From contig JAEDHF010000060.1 of the NCBI GenBank assembly GCA_016297165.1, forward strand, positions 1 to 10,509: DNA of 10,509 nt. The letters are read 5' to 3'. Below the pieces are notes generated by a model. It searched no databases and was not told where the DNA came from. It was given only the letters and a program-made list of their open reading frames with translations. Source of the DNA: Oscillospiraceae bacterium (GTDB lineage: Bacteria > Bacillota > Clostridia > Oscillospirales > Ruminococcaceae). A program made the position numbers and the translations under genes. Every line of letters starts with the position of its first letter. The stretch's first letter is position 1. Positions 1-7,095 of the stretch are shown in pieces.

Positions 1-9
1 CTGATATAC

Positions 10-38
10 TTGACAAAATTCGCCAAAAGTGATAGATT
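10..38 (+). promoter_or_regulatory. SigA-type promoter for the HTH-WYL regulator gene
   Basis: A perfect -35 box TTGACA (10-15) is followed by a 17-base spacer and a -10 box TAGATT (33-38), which matches the consensus at four of six positions. The -10 is preceded by TGA, giving an extended -10 element. Transcription would start near position 45, leaving a leader of about 110 bases before the regulator's start at 153. I could not identify a clear operator in that leader. Confidence 0.6.
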
Positions 39-152
39 AAGAATGAAATCATAACAGGCTGCCTTAAATGCTGTGCCGTTAATTTTACCGTAGTATTGCG
101 GAGAAACGGCACCGGTTTTCAGAGGTCGCCGATATGTAAAGGACTGAATGAT

Positions 153-770
153 ATGATTACACGATTGCTTGAAATAGTAATGATGCTTGCCGATAAGGGA
201 ACCCTTACGGCTGCGGAAATTGCCGCTAATTTCGGAGTTTCCCCGAGAACTATATACCGTGATATCGACCGTCTTTCCGATGCAGGTCTGCCTATAGTCT
301 GTGAGCGTGGAAAAACAGGCGGAATAAAGCTTTTAACCTCCTCCTTTTCCGATGTAAGCAAGCAGGAGCTGGTTATGGCTCTCGAACGCTTATCCGACGG
401 TAGAAACGGCGATAAGGAGGCTCTCGGTCATATTATAAGCACCCTTGACGACAGAAGCGAAAACTGGCTTAAAATAGATTTTCCTACCGAGGGAAAGAAC
501 CGTTTCTTCGGTATATTAAAGGACGCCGTTATGAACAGCAAGCTTATGATGATAGGCTATATGAGACAGGGCTCTATTAACGAGGATAAATGCGTTATTG
601 AGCCTAACCAGCTCTGGTATAACGGTGAAAACTGGTATCTTAAGGCATACTGCCACAAAAAAATGAAAATGATAGCCTTTAAAATTGATAATATTCAGGA
701 TTATTCCTTCCTCGGAAGTAACTTCGGCGCAAGAGAAGAGGAAGACGAGGAATGCGAGGTTCTTGACTGA
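153..770 (+). CDS. Short HTH-WYL domain transcriptional regulator (YafY/DeoR-like)
   Basis: A DNA-binding regulator of 205 residues. Residues about 4-56 form a winged helix-turn-helix of the HTH_11 type (AEIAANFGVSPRTIYRDID at 21-39, with the wing around GKTGGIKLL). Residues about 128-185 form a WYL domain: IEPNQLWYNGENWYLKAYC carries the name-giving W-Y-L triad, followed by the usual F-K-I-D-N segment where many relatives have arginine-rich RxFRLDRI. WYL domains are thought to bind nucleic acid or nucleotide-like ligands. The protein is shorter than typical relatives of about 300 residues and lacks the C-terminal WCX extension, ending instead in an acidic tail (REEEDEECEVLD). I chose ATG 153 because AAAGGA lies 9 bases upstream and the HTH begins there; an in-frame TTG at 96 would only add a non-conserved leader. 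It stands alone between its own promoter and terminator, so the target genes are not evident. Family assignment is firm; function is unknown. Confidence 0.88.
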   Translation: MITRLLEIVMMLADKGTLTAAEIAANFGVSPRTIYRDIDRLSDAGLPIVCERGKTGGIKLLTSSFSDVSKQELVMALERLSDGRNGDKEALGHIISTLDDRSENWLKIDFPTEGKNRFFGILKDAVMNSKLMMIGYMRQGSINEDKCVIEPNQLWYNGENWYLKAYCHKKMKMIAFKIDNIQDYSFLGSNFGAREEEDEECEVLD

Positions 771-798
771 ATCCGTGCAGCGTCTTAAATAATATGCC

Positions 799-829
799 AA
801 ATCCGCTTAACGGCGGATTTTCTTTTTAT
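799..829 (+). terminator. Rho-independent terminator after the WYL regulator
   Basis: An 8-bp perfect stem (AAATCCGC at 799-806 pairing with GCGGATTT at 813-820) with a 6-base loop is followed by TCTTTTTATT. It lies 28 bases after the regulator's stop codon and separates it from the secA promoter. Confidence 0.85.
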
Positions 830-846
830 TTATAGGCGATAAACCG

Positions 847-875
847 TTGACAAATGCACAGGGATATAGTATAAT
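847..875 (+). promoter_or_regulatory. Consensus SigA promoter for secA
   Basis: TTGACA (847-852) and TATAAT (870-875) are both perfect consensus hexamers separated by exactly 17 bases. The expected start is near 882, giving a leader of about 45 bases. No other promoter is visible upstream of the two following genes, so it probably drives secA, the epimerase and the adaptor together. Confidence 0.9.
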
Positions 876-892
876 ATTAAGGAATATAATCA

Positions 893-906
893 AGGGGTAC
901 GCCCCT
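893..906 (+). promoter_or_regulatory. Small hairpin in the secA leader, next to the ribosome binding site
   Basis: AGGGG (893-897) and CCCCT (902-906) pair perfectly around a TACG loop, which in RNA is a UNCG-type tetraloop sequence. The hairpin ends 8 bases before the AGGAGA ribosome binding site (915-920). It has no T-run, so it is not a terminator. A role in mRNA stability or in setting initiation efficiency is inference. Confidence 0.45.
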
Positions 907-926
907 AAAAAGACAGGAGAACTAAA

Positions 927-3650
927 ATGGGACTTTTCAGTAAGCTTTTCGGCAGCTATTCCGAAAAGGAGTTAAAGCGTATAGAGGGAACAAAACAGGC
1001 TGTTCTTAATCTTGAGCCAATGTACCAGGCTATGACGGATAAGGAGCTCCAGGGGCAGACGGCAGTATTAAAGGGTCGTCTTGCAGAGGGCGAAAGCCTT
1101 GACGCTATCCTTCCCGACGCATTTGCGGTATGTCGTGAGGCTATGTGGCGTGTAATCGGTATTAAGCCCTATCCCGTTCAGATTATCGGCGGTATCGTTT
1201 TACATCAGGGACGTATCGCAGAAATGAAAACCGGTGAAGGTAAAACCTATGTTGCGGCTTTACCCTCCTACCTTAATGCACTTACAGGCAAGGGCGTCCA
1301 CGTTGTTACCGTAAACGACTACCTTGCAAAGCGTGACAGTGAGCTTATCGGCCGTGTTCACCGCTTCCTCGGTCTTACCGTCGGACTTATCGTCCATGAA
1401 AAGGATAATGAACAGAGAAGAGCCGCTTATAACTGCGATATAACCTACGGTACAAACAACGAATACGGCTTCGACTACCTTCGTGATAATATGTGTATCA
1501 GGAAGGAGGATAAGGTGCAGAGAGAAATGAACTTCGCCATTGTGGACGAGGTTGACTCTATCCTTATCGACGAGGCGAGAACTCCTCTTATCATTTCGGG
1601 CAGGGGTGATAAGCCTACCGACCTTTACGAAAGAGCAGACAAGCTTGCAAGAACCATGACCTCCTATAAGGTAGTAGAGGTTGACGCTAAGGAAGAGCAG
1701 GACGATATCAACGCCGACTATATTATTGACGAAAAGGCAAAGACAGCTACTCTTCTTCCCAACGGCGTAAAGAAGGCAGAAAAATTCTTCGGAATCGAAA
1801 ACCTTATGGATCCCGATAATCTTACAATTCTACACCACGTTAACCAGGCTATAAAGGCTCATGGCTGTATGCACCTTGATATCGAATATGTAGTTAAGGA
1901 CGGCGAAATCGTAATCGTTGACGAATTTACAGGTCGTCTTATGTTCGGACGCCGCTTTAACGAGGGTCTCCATCAGGCTATCGAAGCCAAGGAGGGCGTA
2001 AAGGTTAAGCACGAGAGCAAAACCCTCGCCACAATCACCTTCCAGAACTTCTTCCGTCTTTACTCTAAGCTTTCCGGTATGACCGGTACCGCTATGACGG
2101 AGGAAACCGAATTCAGAGGTATTTATAGCCTCGACGTTATCGAAATCCCCACAAATAAGCCTGTTATAAGAATTGACAGACAGGACAGGGTATATAAGAA
2201 CGAGCATGGTAAATTCCTCGCCGCAATAGAGCAGATTAAGGAATGCCACGCAAAGGGTCAGCCTGTTCTCGTAGGTACAATTTCCATTGATAAATCGGAA
2301 CAGCTCTCAAAAATGCTTAAGGCAGCAGGTATAAAGCACGAGGTTCTTAACGCAAAAAACCATGAGCGTGAAGCGGAAATTGTCGCTCAGGCAGGTAAGA
2401 AGGGCGCCGTAACTATCGCTACCAACATGGCGGGCAGAGGTACGGATATTATGCTTGGCGGTAATGCGGAATATCTTGCAAAGGCTGAAATGAAGCGTAA
2501 GGGTATTTCCGAGGAGCTTATAAACGAGGCTACCGGCTTCGCTGAAACCGAGGACGAGGAAATCCTTTCCGCAAGAAAGCTTTATATGGAGCTTAACGAT
2601 AAGTATAAGAAGGAAATTGCTCCCGAATCCGAAGAGGTAAGGGCAGCAGGCGGCTTATTCATTCTCGGTACAGAGCGCCACGAATCAAGGCGTATCGATA
2701 ACCAGCTCCGTGGCCGTGCAGGACGTCAGGGCGACCCCGGCGAAAGCTGCTTCTTCGTTTCCCTTGAGGACGACCTTATGCGTCTTTTCGGCGGCGATAA
2801 GGTACAGGCTATTATGGAAACCCTCAATATTGACGAGGATATGCCTATCGAAAACGCAATCCTTACCAAGACTATCGAATCCTCACAGCGTAAGGTTGAG
2901 GGTAGAAACTACTCCGTAAGAAAGAACGTTCTCGACTTCGACGATGTTATGTCACAGCAGCGTATGACTATCTATTCGCAGCGTGCAAAGGTGCTTGACG
3001 GCGACGACATCAGCGAGAATATCAAGAATATGATTACCGAAAGTATCGCCGAAAACGTAGATATGTTCTGCCAGGGTGATATTGCGGATAACTGGAACAT
3101 CACAGGACTCAGAGAGCATTATATCGGCGTTCTTACAACTCCCGATGACCTTGTATATACCGTTGAGGAGCTTAACGATATAAAGAAGAGCGATATTACC
3201 GATATGCTTACCGAAAGAGCCTTCGCTATCTATAGCGCTAAGGAGGCAGAATACGGCTCCGAAACAATGCGTGAGATTGAGCGAGTAGTTCTTCTTAAGA
3301 ATGTTGACTCTAAGTGGATGGATCATATCGACGCTATGGACGAGCTTAAGAGAGGTATCTATCTCCGTTCTATGGGTCAGAAGGATCCCGTTGTTGAGTA
3401 TCGTTTCGAAGGCTTCGCTATGTTCGACGAGATGGTTGCCGCTATTAGAGAGGATACCGTAAGAATGATTCTTACAGTAAGACTCCAGCAGCAGGTTCCT
3501 CCGAGAAGAGAACAGGTAATGCGTCCCGACGCCGCTAACCATGGCGCTACTGTAAGAAAAACTGCCGCCGAAAAGGTAGGAAGAAACGATCCCTGTCCCT
3601 GTGGAAGCGGTAAGAAGTATAAGAAGTGCTGCGGCGCAGGTGAAGAATAA
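927..3650 (+). CDS. secA: Preprotein translocase ATPase SecA
   Basis: SecA is the cytosolic ATPase that pushes unfolded secretory proteins through the SecYEG channel. The 907 residues carry the whole family architecture. The Walker A motif is KTGEGKT at 101-107 and the DEAD-type box is DEVD at 207-210, inside VDEVDSILIDEARTPLIISG. The preprotein-crosslinking region follows, then the second helicase domain with MAGRGTDIMLGGN near 501 and the arginine-finger motif QLRGRAGRQGDPG near 593-605. At the C-terminus is the zinc-binding, SecB/lipid-associated tail with C890, C892, C901 and C902 (CPC-x8-CC). Such a zinc tail occurs in many Gram-positive SecAs as well as in proteobacteria. Length and motifs are intact, with no frameshift. 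ATG 927 is supported by AGGAGA ending six bases before it. Only one secA is visible, and its motifs match the housekeeping SecA1 rather than an accessory SecA2. It is the first gene of a likely three-gene transcript. Confidence 0.98.
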   Translation: MGLFSKLFGSYSEKELKRIEGTKQAVLNLEPMYQAMTDKELQGQTAVLKGRLAEGESLDAILPDAFAVCREAMWRVIGIKPYPVQIIGGIVLHQGRIAEMKTGEGKTYVAALPSYLNALTGKGVHVVTVNDYLAKRDSELIGRVHRFLGLTVGLIVHEKDNEQRRAAYNCDITYGTNNEYGFDYLRDNMCIRKEDKVQREMNFAIVDEVDSILIDEARTPLIISGRGDKPTDLYERADKLARTMTSYKVVEVDAKEEQDDINADYIIDEKAKTATLLPNGVKKAEKFFGIENLMDPDNLTILHHVNQAIKAHGCMHLDIEYVVKDGEIVIVDEFTGRLMFGRRFNEGLHQAIEAKEGVKVKHESKTLATITFQNFFRLYSKLSGMTGTAMTEETEFRGIYSLDVIEIPTNKPVIRIDRQDRVYKNEHGKFLAAIEQIKECHAKGQPVLVGTISIDKSEQLSKMLKAAGIKHEVLNAKNHEREAEIVAQAGKKGAVTIATNMAGRGTDIMLGGNAEYLAKAEMKRKGISEELINEATGFAETEDEEILSARKLYMELNDKYKKEIAPESEEVRAAGGLFILGTERHESRRIDNQLRGRAGRQGDPGESCFFVSLEDDLMRLFGGDKVQAIMETLNIDEDMPIENAILTKTIESSQRKVEGRNYSVRKNVLDFDDVMSQQRMTIYSQRAKVLDGDDISENIKNMITESIAENVDMFCQGDIADNWNITGLREHYIGVLTTPDDLVYTVEELNDIKKSDITDMLTERAFAIYSAKEAEYGSETMREIERVVLLKNVDSKWMDHIDAMDELKRGIYLRSMGQKDPVVEYRFEGFAMFDEMVAAIREDTVRMILTVRLQQQVPPRREQVMRPDAANHGATVRKTAAEKVGRNDPCPCGSGKKYKKCCGAGEE

Positions 3651-3670
3651 TTGGAAAAGAGGAGAATCCT

Positions 3671-4831
3671 ATGGATTTTTGCGGTGAAATAAAAAGCGAG
3701 CTAATAAATCATATTATCCCATTCTGGAACAGTATGAGAGACGACGAAAAGGGCGGCTTCTACGGCTTTATGAGCCATGATCTTAAGCTGGATAAGAATG
3801 CCCCTAAGGGAGTTATTCTCCATTCAAGAATACTCTGGTTCTACTCTAACTGCTACCTCGTATTAAAAGATAAACAGTGCCTTGAAAATGCAAGGCACTG
3901 TTACGAATTTATGACGAAATACTGCGTTGACCGTGAAAACGGCGGCGTTTACTGGCTTATGAACGCCGACGGAACAGTAAACGACAGTATGAAGCATACC
4001 TATTGTCAGGCGTTTTTCGTCTATGCCCTTGCATCCTACTACGACGCAAGCGGCGACCCCGAAGCGTTAAAGCTTGCTATGGAGGTTTTCGATACTATCG
4101 AAGAAAAATGTACCGACGAGATAGCATATCTTGAAGCTATGTCGGCGGACTGGAAGCTTATTCCCAACGACGCTCTTTCGGAGAACGGGCTTATGGCGGA
4201 TAAGACCATGAATACCACTCTCCACCTTTTAGAGGCATACACCGAGCTTTACCGTGTTCATAAGGACGAAAGGGTATTAAGCCGCATCAAGTTCCTTATC
4301 GGACTTTTCCTTGATAAGATATTCTACGCCGAGGAGGACAGGCTTCTCGTTTTCTTCGACAGAGAGTTTAAGGTTATCGGCGATATCCATTCCTACGGCC
4401 ACGATATTGAGGCTACATGGCTTCTGGACAGAGCTTGTGAGGTTATCGGGGATAAGGAGCTTACCGAAAAGGTATCCGCTATGAATAAGCGTATTGTTGC
4501 CAATATCGCTAAGATAGCCTACGAGAACAATTCGCTGAATAACGAGCGTGAAAACGAGAAAATCAATAAAATCCGTGTATGGTGGGTACAGGCTGAAGCT
4601 GTTGTAGGCTTCCTTAACGGATATCAGAAGTACGGTATTGAGAAATATCGCGAAATGTCCGAAAATATATGGGGTTACATAAAGGCGGAGCTTATTGATA
4701 AGCGAGAGGGCGGCGAATGGATTTCCCAGATTGAGGAGGATAAGCGCCCTACGGAAAAGCCTGTGGTTGACCCCTGGAAATGCCCCTATCATAATGGAAG
4801 AATGTGTCTTGAGGTTCTTAAAAGAAGTTAA
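3671..4831 (+). CDS. Cellobiose 2-epimerase (AGE superfamily)
   Basis: This 386-residue cytoplasmic enzyme should convert the reducing-end glucose of cellobiose and other beta-1,4-linked oligosaccharides to mannose (EC 5.1.3.11). That step allows mannosylglucose phosphorylase to cleave the products in beta-mannan and cellulose use. The sequence is a typical alpha6/alpha6 barrel and, from memory, closely follows the Ruminococcus albus enzyme of about 389 residues: HIIPFWN, KGVILHSRILWF, ALSENGLMADKTMN, GDIHSYGHDIEATWL, RVWWVQAEAVVGF and PWKCPYHNGRMC. The expected catalytic or binding residues are present: R53, H185, H244, E247, the W304-W305 pair, E309 and H374. These distinguish it well from N-acetylglucosamine 2-epimerase, although plain mannose isomerase activity cannot be excluded. 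It begins 20 bases after secA behind AAGAGGAGA, so it is probably cotranscribed with it. No mannanase, phosphorylase or sugar transporter lies beside it. A perfect inverted repeat sits inside the gene at 3873-3902. Confidence 0.9.
   Translation: MDFCGEIKSELINHIIPFWNSMRDDEKGGFYGFMSHDLKLDKNAPKGVILHSRILWFYSNCYLVLKDKQCLENARHCYEFMTKYCVDRENGGVYWLMNADGTVNDSMKHTYCQAFFVYALASYYDASGDPEALKLAMEVFDTIEEKCTDEIAYLEAMSADWKLIPNDALSENGLMADKTMNTTLHLLEAYTELYRVHKDERVLSRIKFLIGLFLDKIFYAEEDRLLVFFDREFKVIGDIHSYGHDIEATWLLDRACEVIGDKELTEKVSAMNKRIVANIAKIAYENNSLNNERENEKINKIRVWWVQAEAVVGFLNGYQKYGIEKYREMSENIWGYIKAELIDKREGGEWISQIEEDKRPTEKPVVDPWKCPYHNGRMCLEVLKRS
3873..3902 (+). repeat. Perfect 12-bp inverted repeat inside the epimerase gene
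   Basis: AACAGTGCCTTG (3873-3884) and CAAGGCACTGTT (3891-3902) are exact reverse complements around the 6-base loop AAAATG. It covers roughly codons 68-78 of the epimerase, a surface region that is variable compared with the R. albus enzyme. No T-run follows, so it is not a standard terminator, but the mRNA hairpin should be stable. Confidence 0.8.
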
Positions 4832-4843
4832 GAGGATTTGCTT

Positions 4844-5824
4844 ATGCTTAGAAAAATCGGCATTACGCTTCTATCCGCGGCTCTTGTGCTTACCCTTTCG
4901 GGCTGTGAAGGCGAGAGGGTAGGGGAGGAGATTAAGCTCCCGATACTTGAAGGCGAGGGAAAAGGGTATAATACTGCTACCGTGGAAAAAAGGGATTTTA
5001 TCGAAACAAAATCTATCGGCGGAAGCGTGGGCTACGTTTATGCAGAGGCACTTGTTACCGTAGCGGAGAGCAATATTTTGGAAAGCTATGCTAAGAACGG
5101 GAAAACCTTTAAAGAGGGCGAGGTTATTGCAGTTTTCGATTCCTCCGCCCTTGATTATGAGTATAAGAATCAGAAAATTCTCCTTGATGACGCATACTCG
5201 GCATATTCGGCAAGCGGCAGCGAGCTTTCAAGACTTAAATATGAGCAGGAAAAGCTTAAGCTGGACCTTTTACAGTACAAAATCGACCAATATACAATAA
5301 AGGCTCCCTACGACTGTGTAATTGTCACCTCTAAGAGCTTTCAGACAGGCTCCGTTGTGGGCGAAGGCGTAGAGGTCTGCACAGTGGCAAAGCCCGATGA
5401 AATTTACGTTTATACGAACGATAATGTGGCTCTTTTTTCGACGGGCGGCACGGTTAAGCTGAAATTCGGTACCGAAAAGTCCTATAGCGGAAAAATCGTT
5501 ATGACCCCCGAAGGTTCGGGACGAAATAACAGCCTGAACAGCTCCGTTATCATAAAGTTTGAGGACGGAGAGCTGGAGAAGATTATGGACGAGGTAGGGA
5601 ATATTGTTACCTCGGGCTGGGTGACGATAGTAGTTACTGCGGTAGAAAAGTATAACGTTCTTGCTGTGCCTGCCGACGCTGTGATGAAGTATTCGGGAAG
5701 CACCTACTGCTATCTTTCGGGGAAGAACGGAAGGGCGAGAATACCTGTTGATGTGGGCGAAACCTACGGCGGTTATACAATCATCAACAGCGGACTTACC
5801 GAGGGCGATATCGTTTCATTTTAG
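4844..5824 (+). CDS. Lipoprotein membrane-fusion adaptor (HlyD/RND-MFP family) of an efflux system
   Basis: A 326-residue extracytoplasmic adaptor. Residues 1-20 are a lipoprotein signal peptide ending in the lipobox L18-S19-G20-C21, so the mature protein should be lipid-anchored on the outer face of the membrane. The rest has the adaptor layout. Two lipoyl-like halves lie at about 68-101 (ESNILESYAKNGKTFKEGEV) and 150-182 (YTIKAPYDCVIVTSKSFQTG). A short helical hairpin lies between them at about 104-148. A beta-barrel follows (186-265), then a membrane-proximal domain (AVPADAV to GLTEGDIVSF, 268-326). In Gram-positive bacteria such proteins usually serve MacB-type ABC exporters. Here no permease or ATPase is next to it; the unit ends at a terminator 17 bases downstream. 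The start is ATG 4844, because AGAGGA (4831-4836) lies 7 bases upstream; a TTG at 4838 is less likely. The ribosome binding site overlaps the last base of the epimerase stop codon. Substrate is unknown. Confidence 0.85.
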   Translation: MLRKIGITLLSAALVLTLSGCEGERVGEEIKLPILEGEGKGYNTATVEKRDFIETKSIGGSVGYVYAEALVTVAESNILESYAKNGKTFKEGEVIAVFDSSALDYEYKNQKILLDDAYSAYSASGSELSRLKYEQEKLKLDLLQYKIDQYTIKAPYDCVIVTSKSFQTGSVVGEGVEVCTVAKPDEIYVYTNDNVALFSTGGTVKLKFGTEKSYSGKIVMTPEGSGRNNSLNSSVIIKFEDGELEKIMDEVGNIVTSGWVTIVVTAVEKYNVLAVPADAVMKYSGSTYCYLSGKNGRARIPVDVGETYGGYTIINSGLTEGDIVSF

Positions 5825-5840
5825 AGGCGACCATAATAAC

Positions 5841-5885
5841 AAAAAAGGACTGTTGCAGCTAAGCAACAGTCCTTTTCAGTCTTTT
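5841..5885. terminator. Bidirectional terminator between convergent units
   Basis: A 10-bp perfect GC-containing stem (GGACTGTTGC 5847-5856 with GCAACAGTCC 5863-5872) is extended by four A-T pairs, with a 6-base loop AGCTAA. The run of A before it and of T after it mean that it can stop both the secA-epimerase-adaptor transcript on + and the ferredoxin transcript on -. Confidence 0.92.
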
Positions 5886-5899
5886 TAATATGCAGAAAA

Positions 5900-6067
5900 T
5901 TATTCAGCCTGGGGAGCGCCAACAGGACAAACATCTGCACAAGCGCCGCAATCGATGCAAGTAGCAGGATCGATTGAGTACTTATCGCCTTCGGAAATAG
6001 CGCTTACGGGGCAACCGTCAGCACATGCGCCACAAGCGATGCATTCGTCGGAAATTTTGTATGCCAT
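5900..6067 (-). CDS. Clostridial-type 2[4Fe-4S] ferredoxin
   Basis: A small electron carrier of 55 residues, the usual length for clostridial ferredoxin. Two CxxCxxCxxxCP motifs, C9-C12-C15-C19 and C37-C40-C43-C47, give the eight cysteines for two low-potential [4Fe-4S] clusters, each motif donating its last cysteine to the other cluster. Such ferredoxins feed electrons between pyruvate:ferredoxin oxidoreductase, hydrogenase and similar enzymes in anaerobes. The protein is acidic, as expected. The start MAYKISDECIACGACADGCP is preceded by a strong AAAGGAGGG (6076-6084) at good spacing. It is monocistronic: it has its own promoter (6113-6141) and ends at the bidirectional terminator. It is short enough that a length-filtered ORF search would miss it. 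Identification is firm; its redox partners are not encoded nearby. Confidence 0.95.
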   Translation of the reverse strand: MAYKISDECIACGACADGCPVSAISEGDKYSIDPATCIDCGACADVCPVGAPQAE

Positions 6068-6090
6068 TGTGAAAACCCTCCTTTAAGTAT

Positions 6091-6104
6091 TGACCATCAG
6101 GTCA
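6091..6104 (-). promoter_or_regulatory. Short palindrome at the ferredoxin transcription start
   Basis: TGACC-ATCA-GGTCA is a 5-bp inverted repeat that starts about where transcription should begin and ends 7 bases before the ribosome binding site. The position suits a repressor operator or a 5' stabilising hairpin. No regulator can be named from the sequence. Confidence 0.35.
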
Positions 6105-6112
6105 TCAAAACC

Positions 6113-6141
6113 ATTATAACAGATATATTCATAAAAATCAA
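6113..6141 (-). promoter_or_regulatory. SigA promoter for the ferredoxin gene
   Basis: Read on the - strand, TTGATT (6141-6136), a 17-base spacer and a perfect TATAAT (6118-6113) preceded by TGT (extended -10). Expected transcription start is near 6106, giving a leader of about 40 bases. Confidence 0.8.
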
Positions 6142-6217
6142 GTCTTTTTCGATAAATTTTAATGGCAGCATTACAAGATTATTCCGCATCCTACCGATAA
6201 TGTGGGAGATAGGCGTA

Positions 6218-7084
6218 TCAGTCCTCAAGATCTTTTAATGCGGCGATTTCTTCACGATTAAGCTTAATTTTAGCGTCCTTTATAACCTTTACCTCGTCAC
6301 GCTTTGTAGTAATAGCCGGTGCATCGGGGTTTTTATTGAGTTTTACCTTAAGTACGCCGGTTAAAATATTAGCCTCCTCTACGTGACCCACGCCCTCGGG
6401 AGTTTCAACGAATGCGCCAACCTTAGGAGTAATCTTTAAAAGGTCCTCATAGCAGTCCTGCTCATATTTAAGACAGCACATAAGACGTCCGCAGGTGCCC
6501 GAAATTTTTGTGGGATTAAGGGAGAGAGACTGTTCCTTAGCCATTTTGATTGAAACGGGCTGGAACTCTCCGAGAAAGCTGGAGCAGCAGAATTCTCTTC
6601 CGCAGATTCCAAGACCGCCCAGCATTTTTGCCTCGTCTCTTACGCCGATTTGTCTGAGCTCGATTCTTGTGCGGTAAATTCCTGCCAAGTCCTTAACGAG
6701 CTCACGGAAATCCACCCTGCTTTCGGCGGTAAAGTAGAATAAAATCTTACTGCCGTCGAAGGTATAGTCAACATCAATAGGCTTCATATCAAGCTTATGC
6801 TCGGTGATTTTCTTAACGAAAACCTTCATTATTTCTATTTCCTTAGCCTCGTTGTCCTTAATTGTCTTTTCGTCCTCGGGGGTAGCCACTCGTATAATGG
6901 GCTTTAAGGGCTGGACAACTCCGCTTTCGTCAATCTTTCTGTTTGGGATAACTACCTCTCCGTATTCTACTCCCCGTGCAGTTTCTACGATAACCTTATC
7001 GCCTGCCTGAACGGTTTTTCCTTTAGGGGAGAAGTAATAAACCTTTCCTACTTCCTTAAATCTTATACCAATAATTTCTATCAT
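6218..7084 (-). CDS. ricT: RicT (YaaT), PSP1-domain protein of the RicAFT complex
   Basis: A 288-residue PSP1 C-terminal domain protein. In Bacillus subtilis, RicT (YaaT) joins RicA and RicF in a complex that carries [4Fe-4S] clusters, stimulates mRNA maturation by RNase Y and influences the sporulation/competence phosphorelay. The signature cysteine clusters are intact: C161, C166-C167 (GICGREFCCSSF) and C198, C203-C204 (GTCGRLMCCLKYE), plus C211. The N-terminal VGKVYYFSP and RGVEYGEVV segments also fit the family. Length is close to that of the B. subtilis protein. I start it at ATG 7084 (MIEIIGIRFKEVGKVYYF), since GAAAGG at 7091-7096 lies six bases upstream and matches the family start. 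An upstream in-frame ATG at 7138 lies inside holB and adds a non-conserved basic stretch. The ribosome binding site touches the holB stop codon. It is the last gene of the darA-holB-ricT operon. Confidence 0.93.
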   Translation of the reverse strand: MIEIIGIRFKEVGKVYYFSPKGKTVQAGDKVIVETARGVEYGEVVIPNRKIDESGVVQPLKPIIRVATPEDEKTIKDNEAKEIEIMKVFVKKITEHKLDMKPIDVDYTFDGSKILFYFTAESRVDFRELVKDLAGIYRTRIELRQIGVRDEAKMLGGLGICGREFCCSSFLGEFQPVSIKMAKEQSLSLNPTKISGTCGRLMCCLKYEQDCYEDLLKITPKVGAFVETPEGVGHVEEANILTGVLKVKLNKNPDAPAITTKRDEVKVIKDAKIKLNREEIAALKDLED

Positions 7085-7095
7085 AAAAATCCTTT

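Noticed and set aside
101..120. Possible hairpin around ACCGGT in the leader of the WYL gene
   Set aside because: Pairing needs a bulge and a 2-base loop, so it is unlikely to form; I did not annotate it.
96..152. TTG start extending the WYL regulator by 19 residues
   Set aside because: No ribosome binding site at suitable distance, and the added residues are not part of the HTH; ATG 153 has AAAGGA upstream.
1830..3542. Long antisense open frames on the - strand under secA (1830-2249 and 2952-3542)
   Set aside because: They mirror the codon structure of a fully conserved secA, have no ribosome binding site and no recognisable protein family.
4277..4792. 171-codon antisense open frame under the cellobiose 2-epimerase gene
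   Set aside because: The + strand frame is a clear enzyme with all catalytic residues; the antisense frame has no start signal or family features.
6142..6217. Terminator after ricT
   Set aside because: Only a weak 6-bp pairing (CCTATC with GGTAGG, one wobble) without a T-run is visible, so no terminator is called; read-through to the ferredoxin gene is possible.
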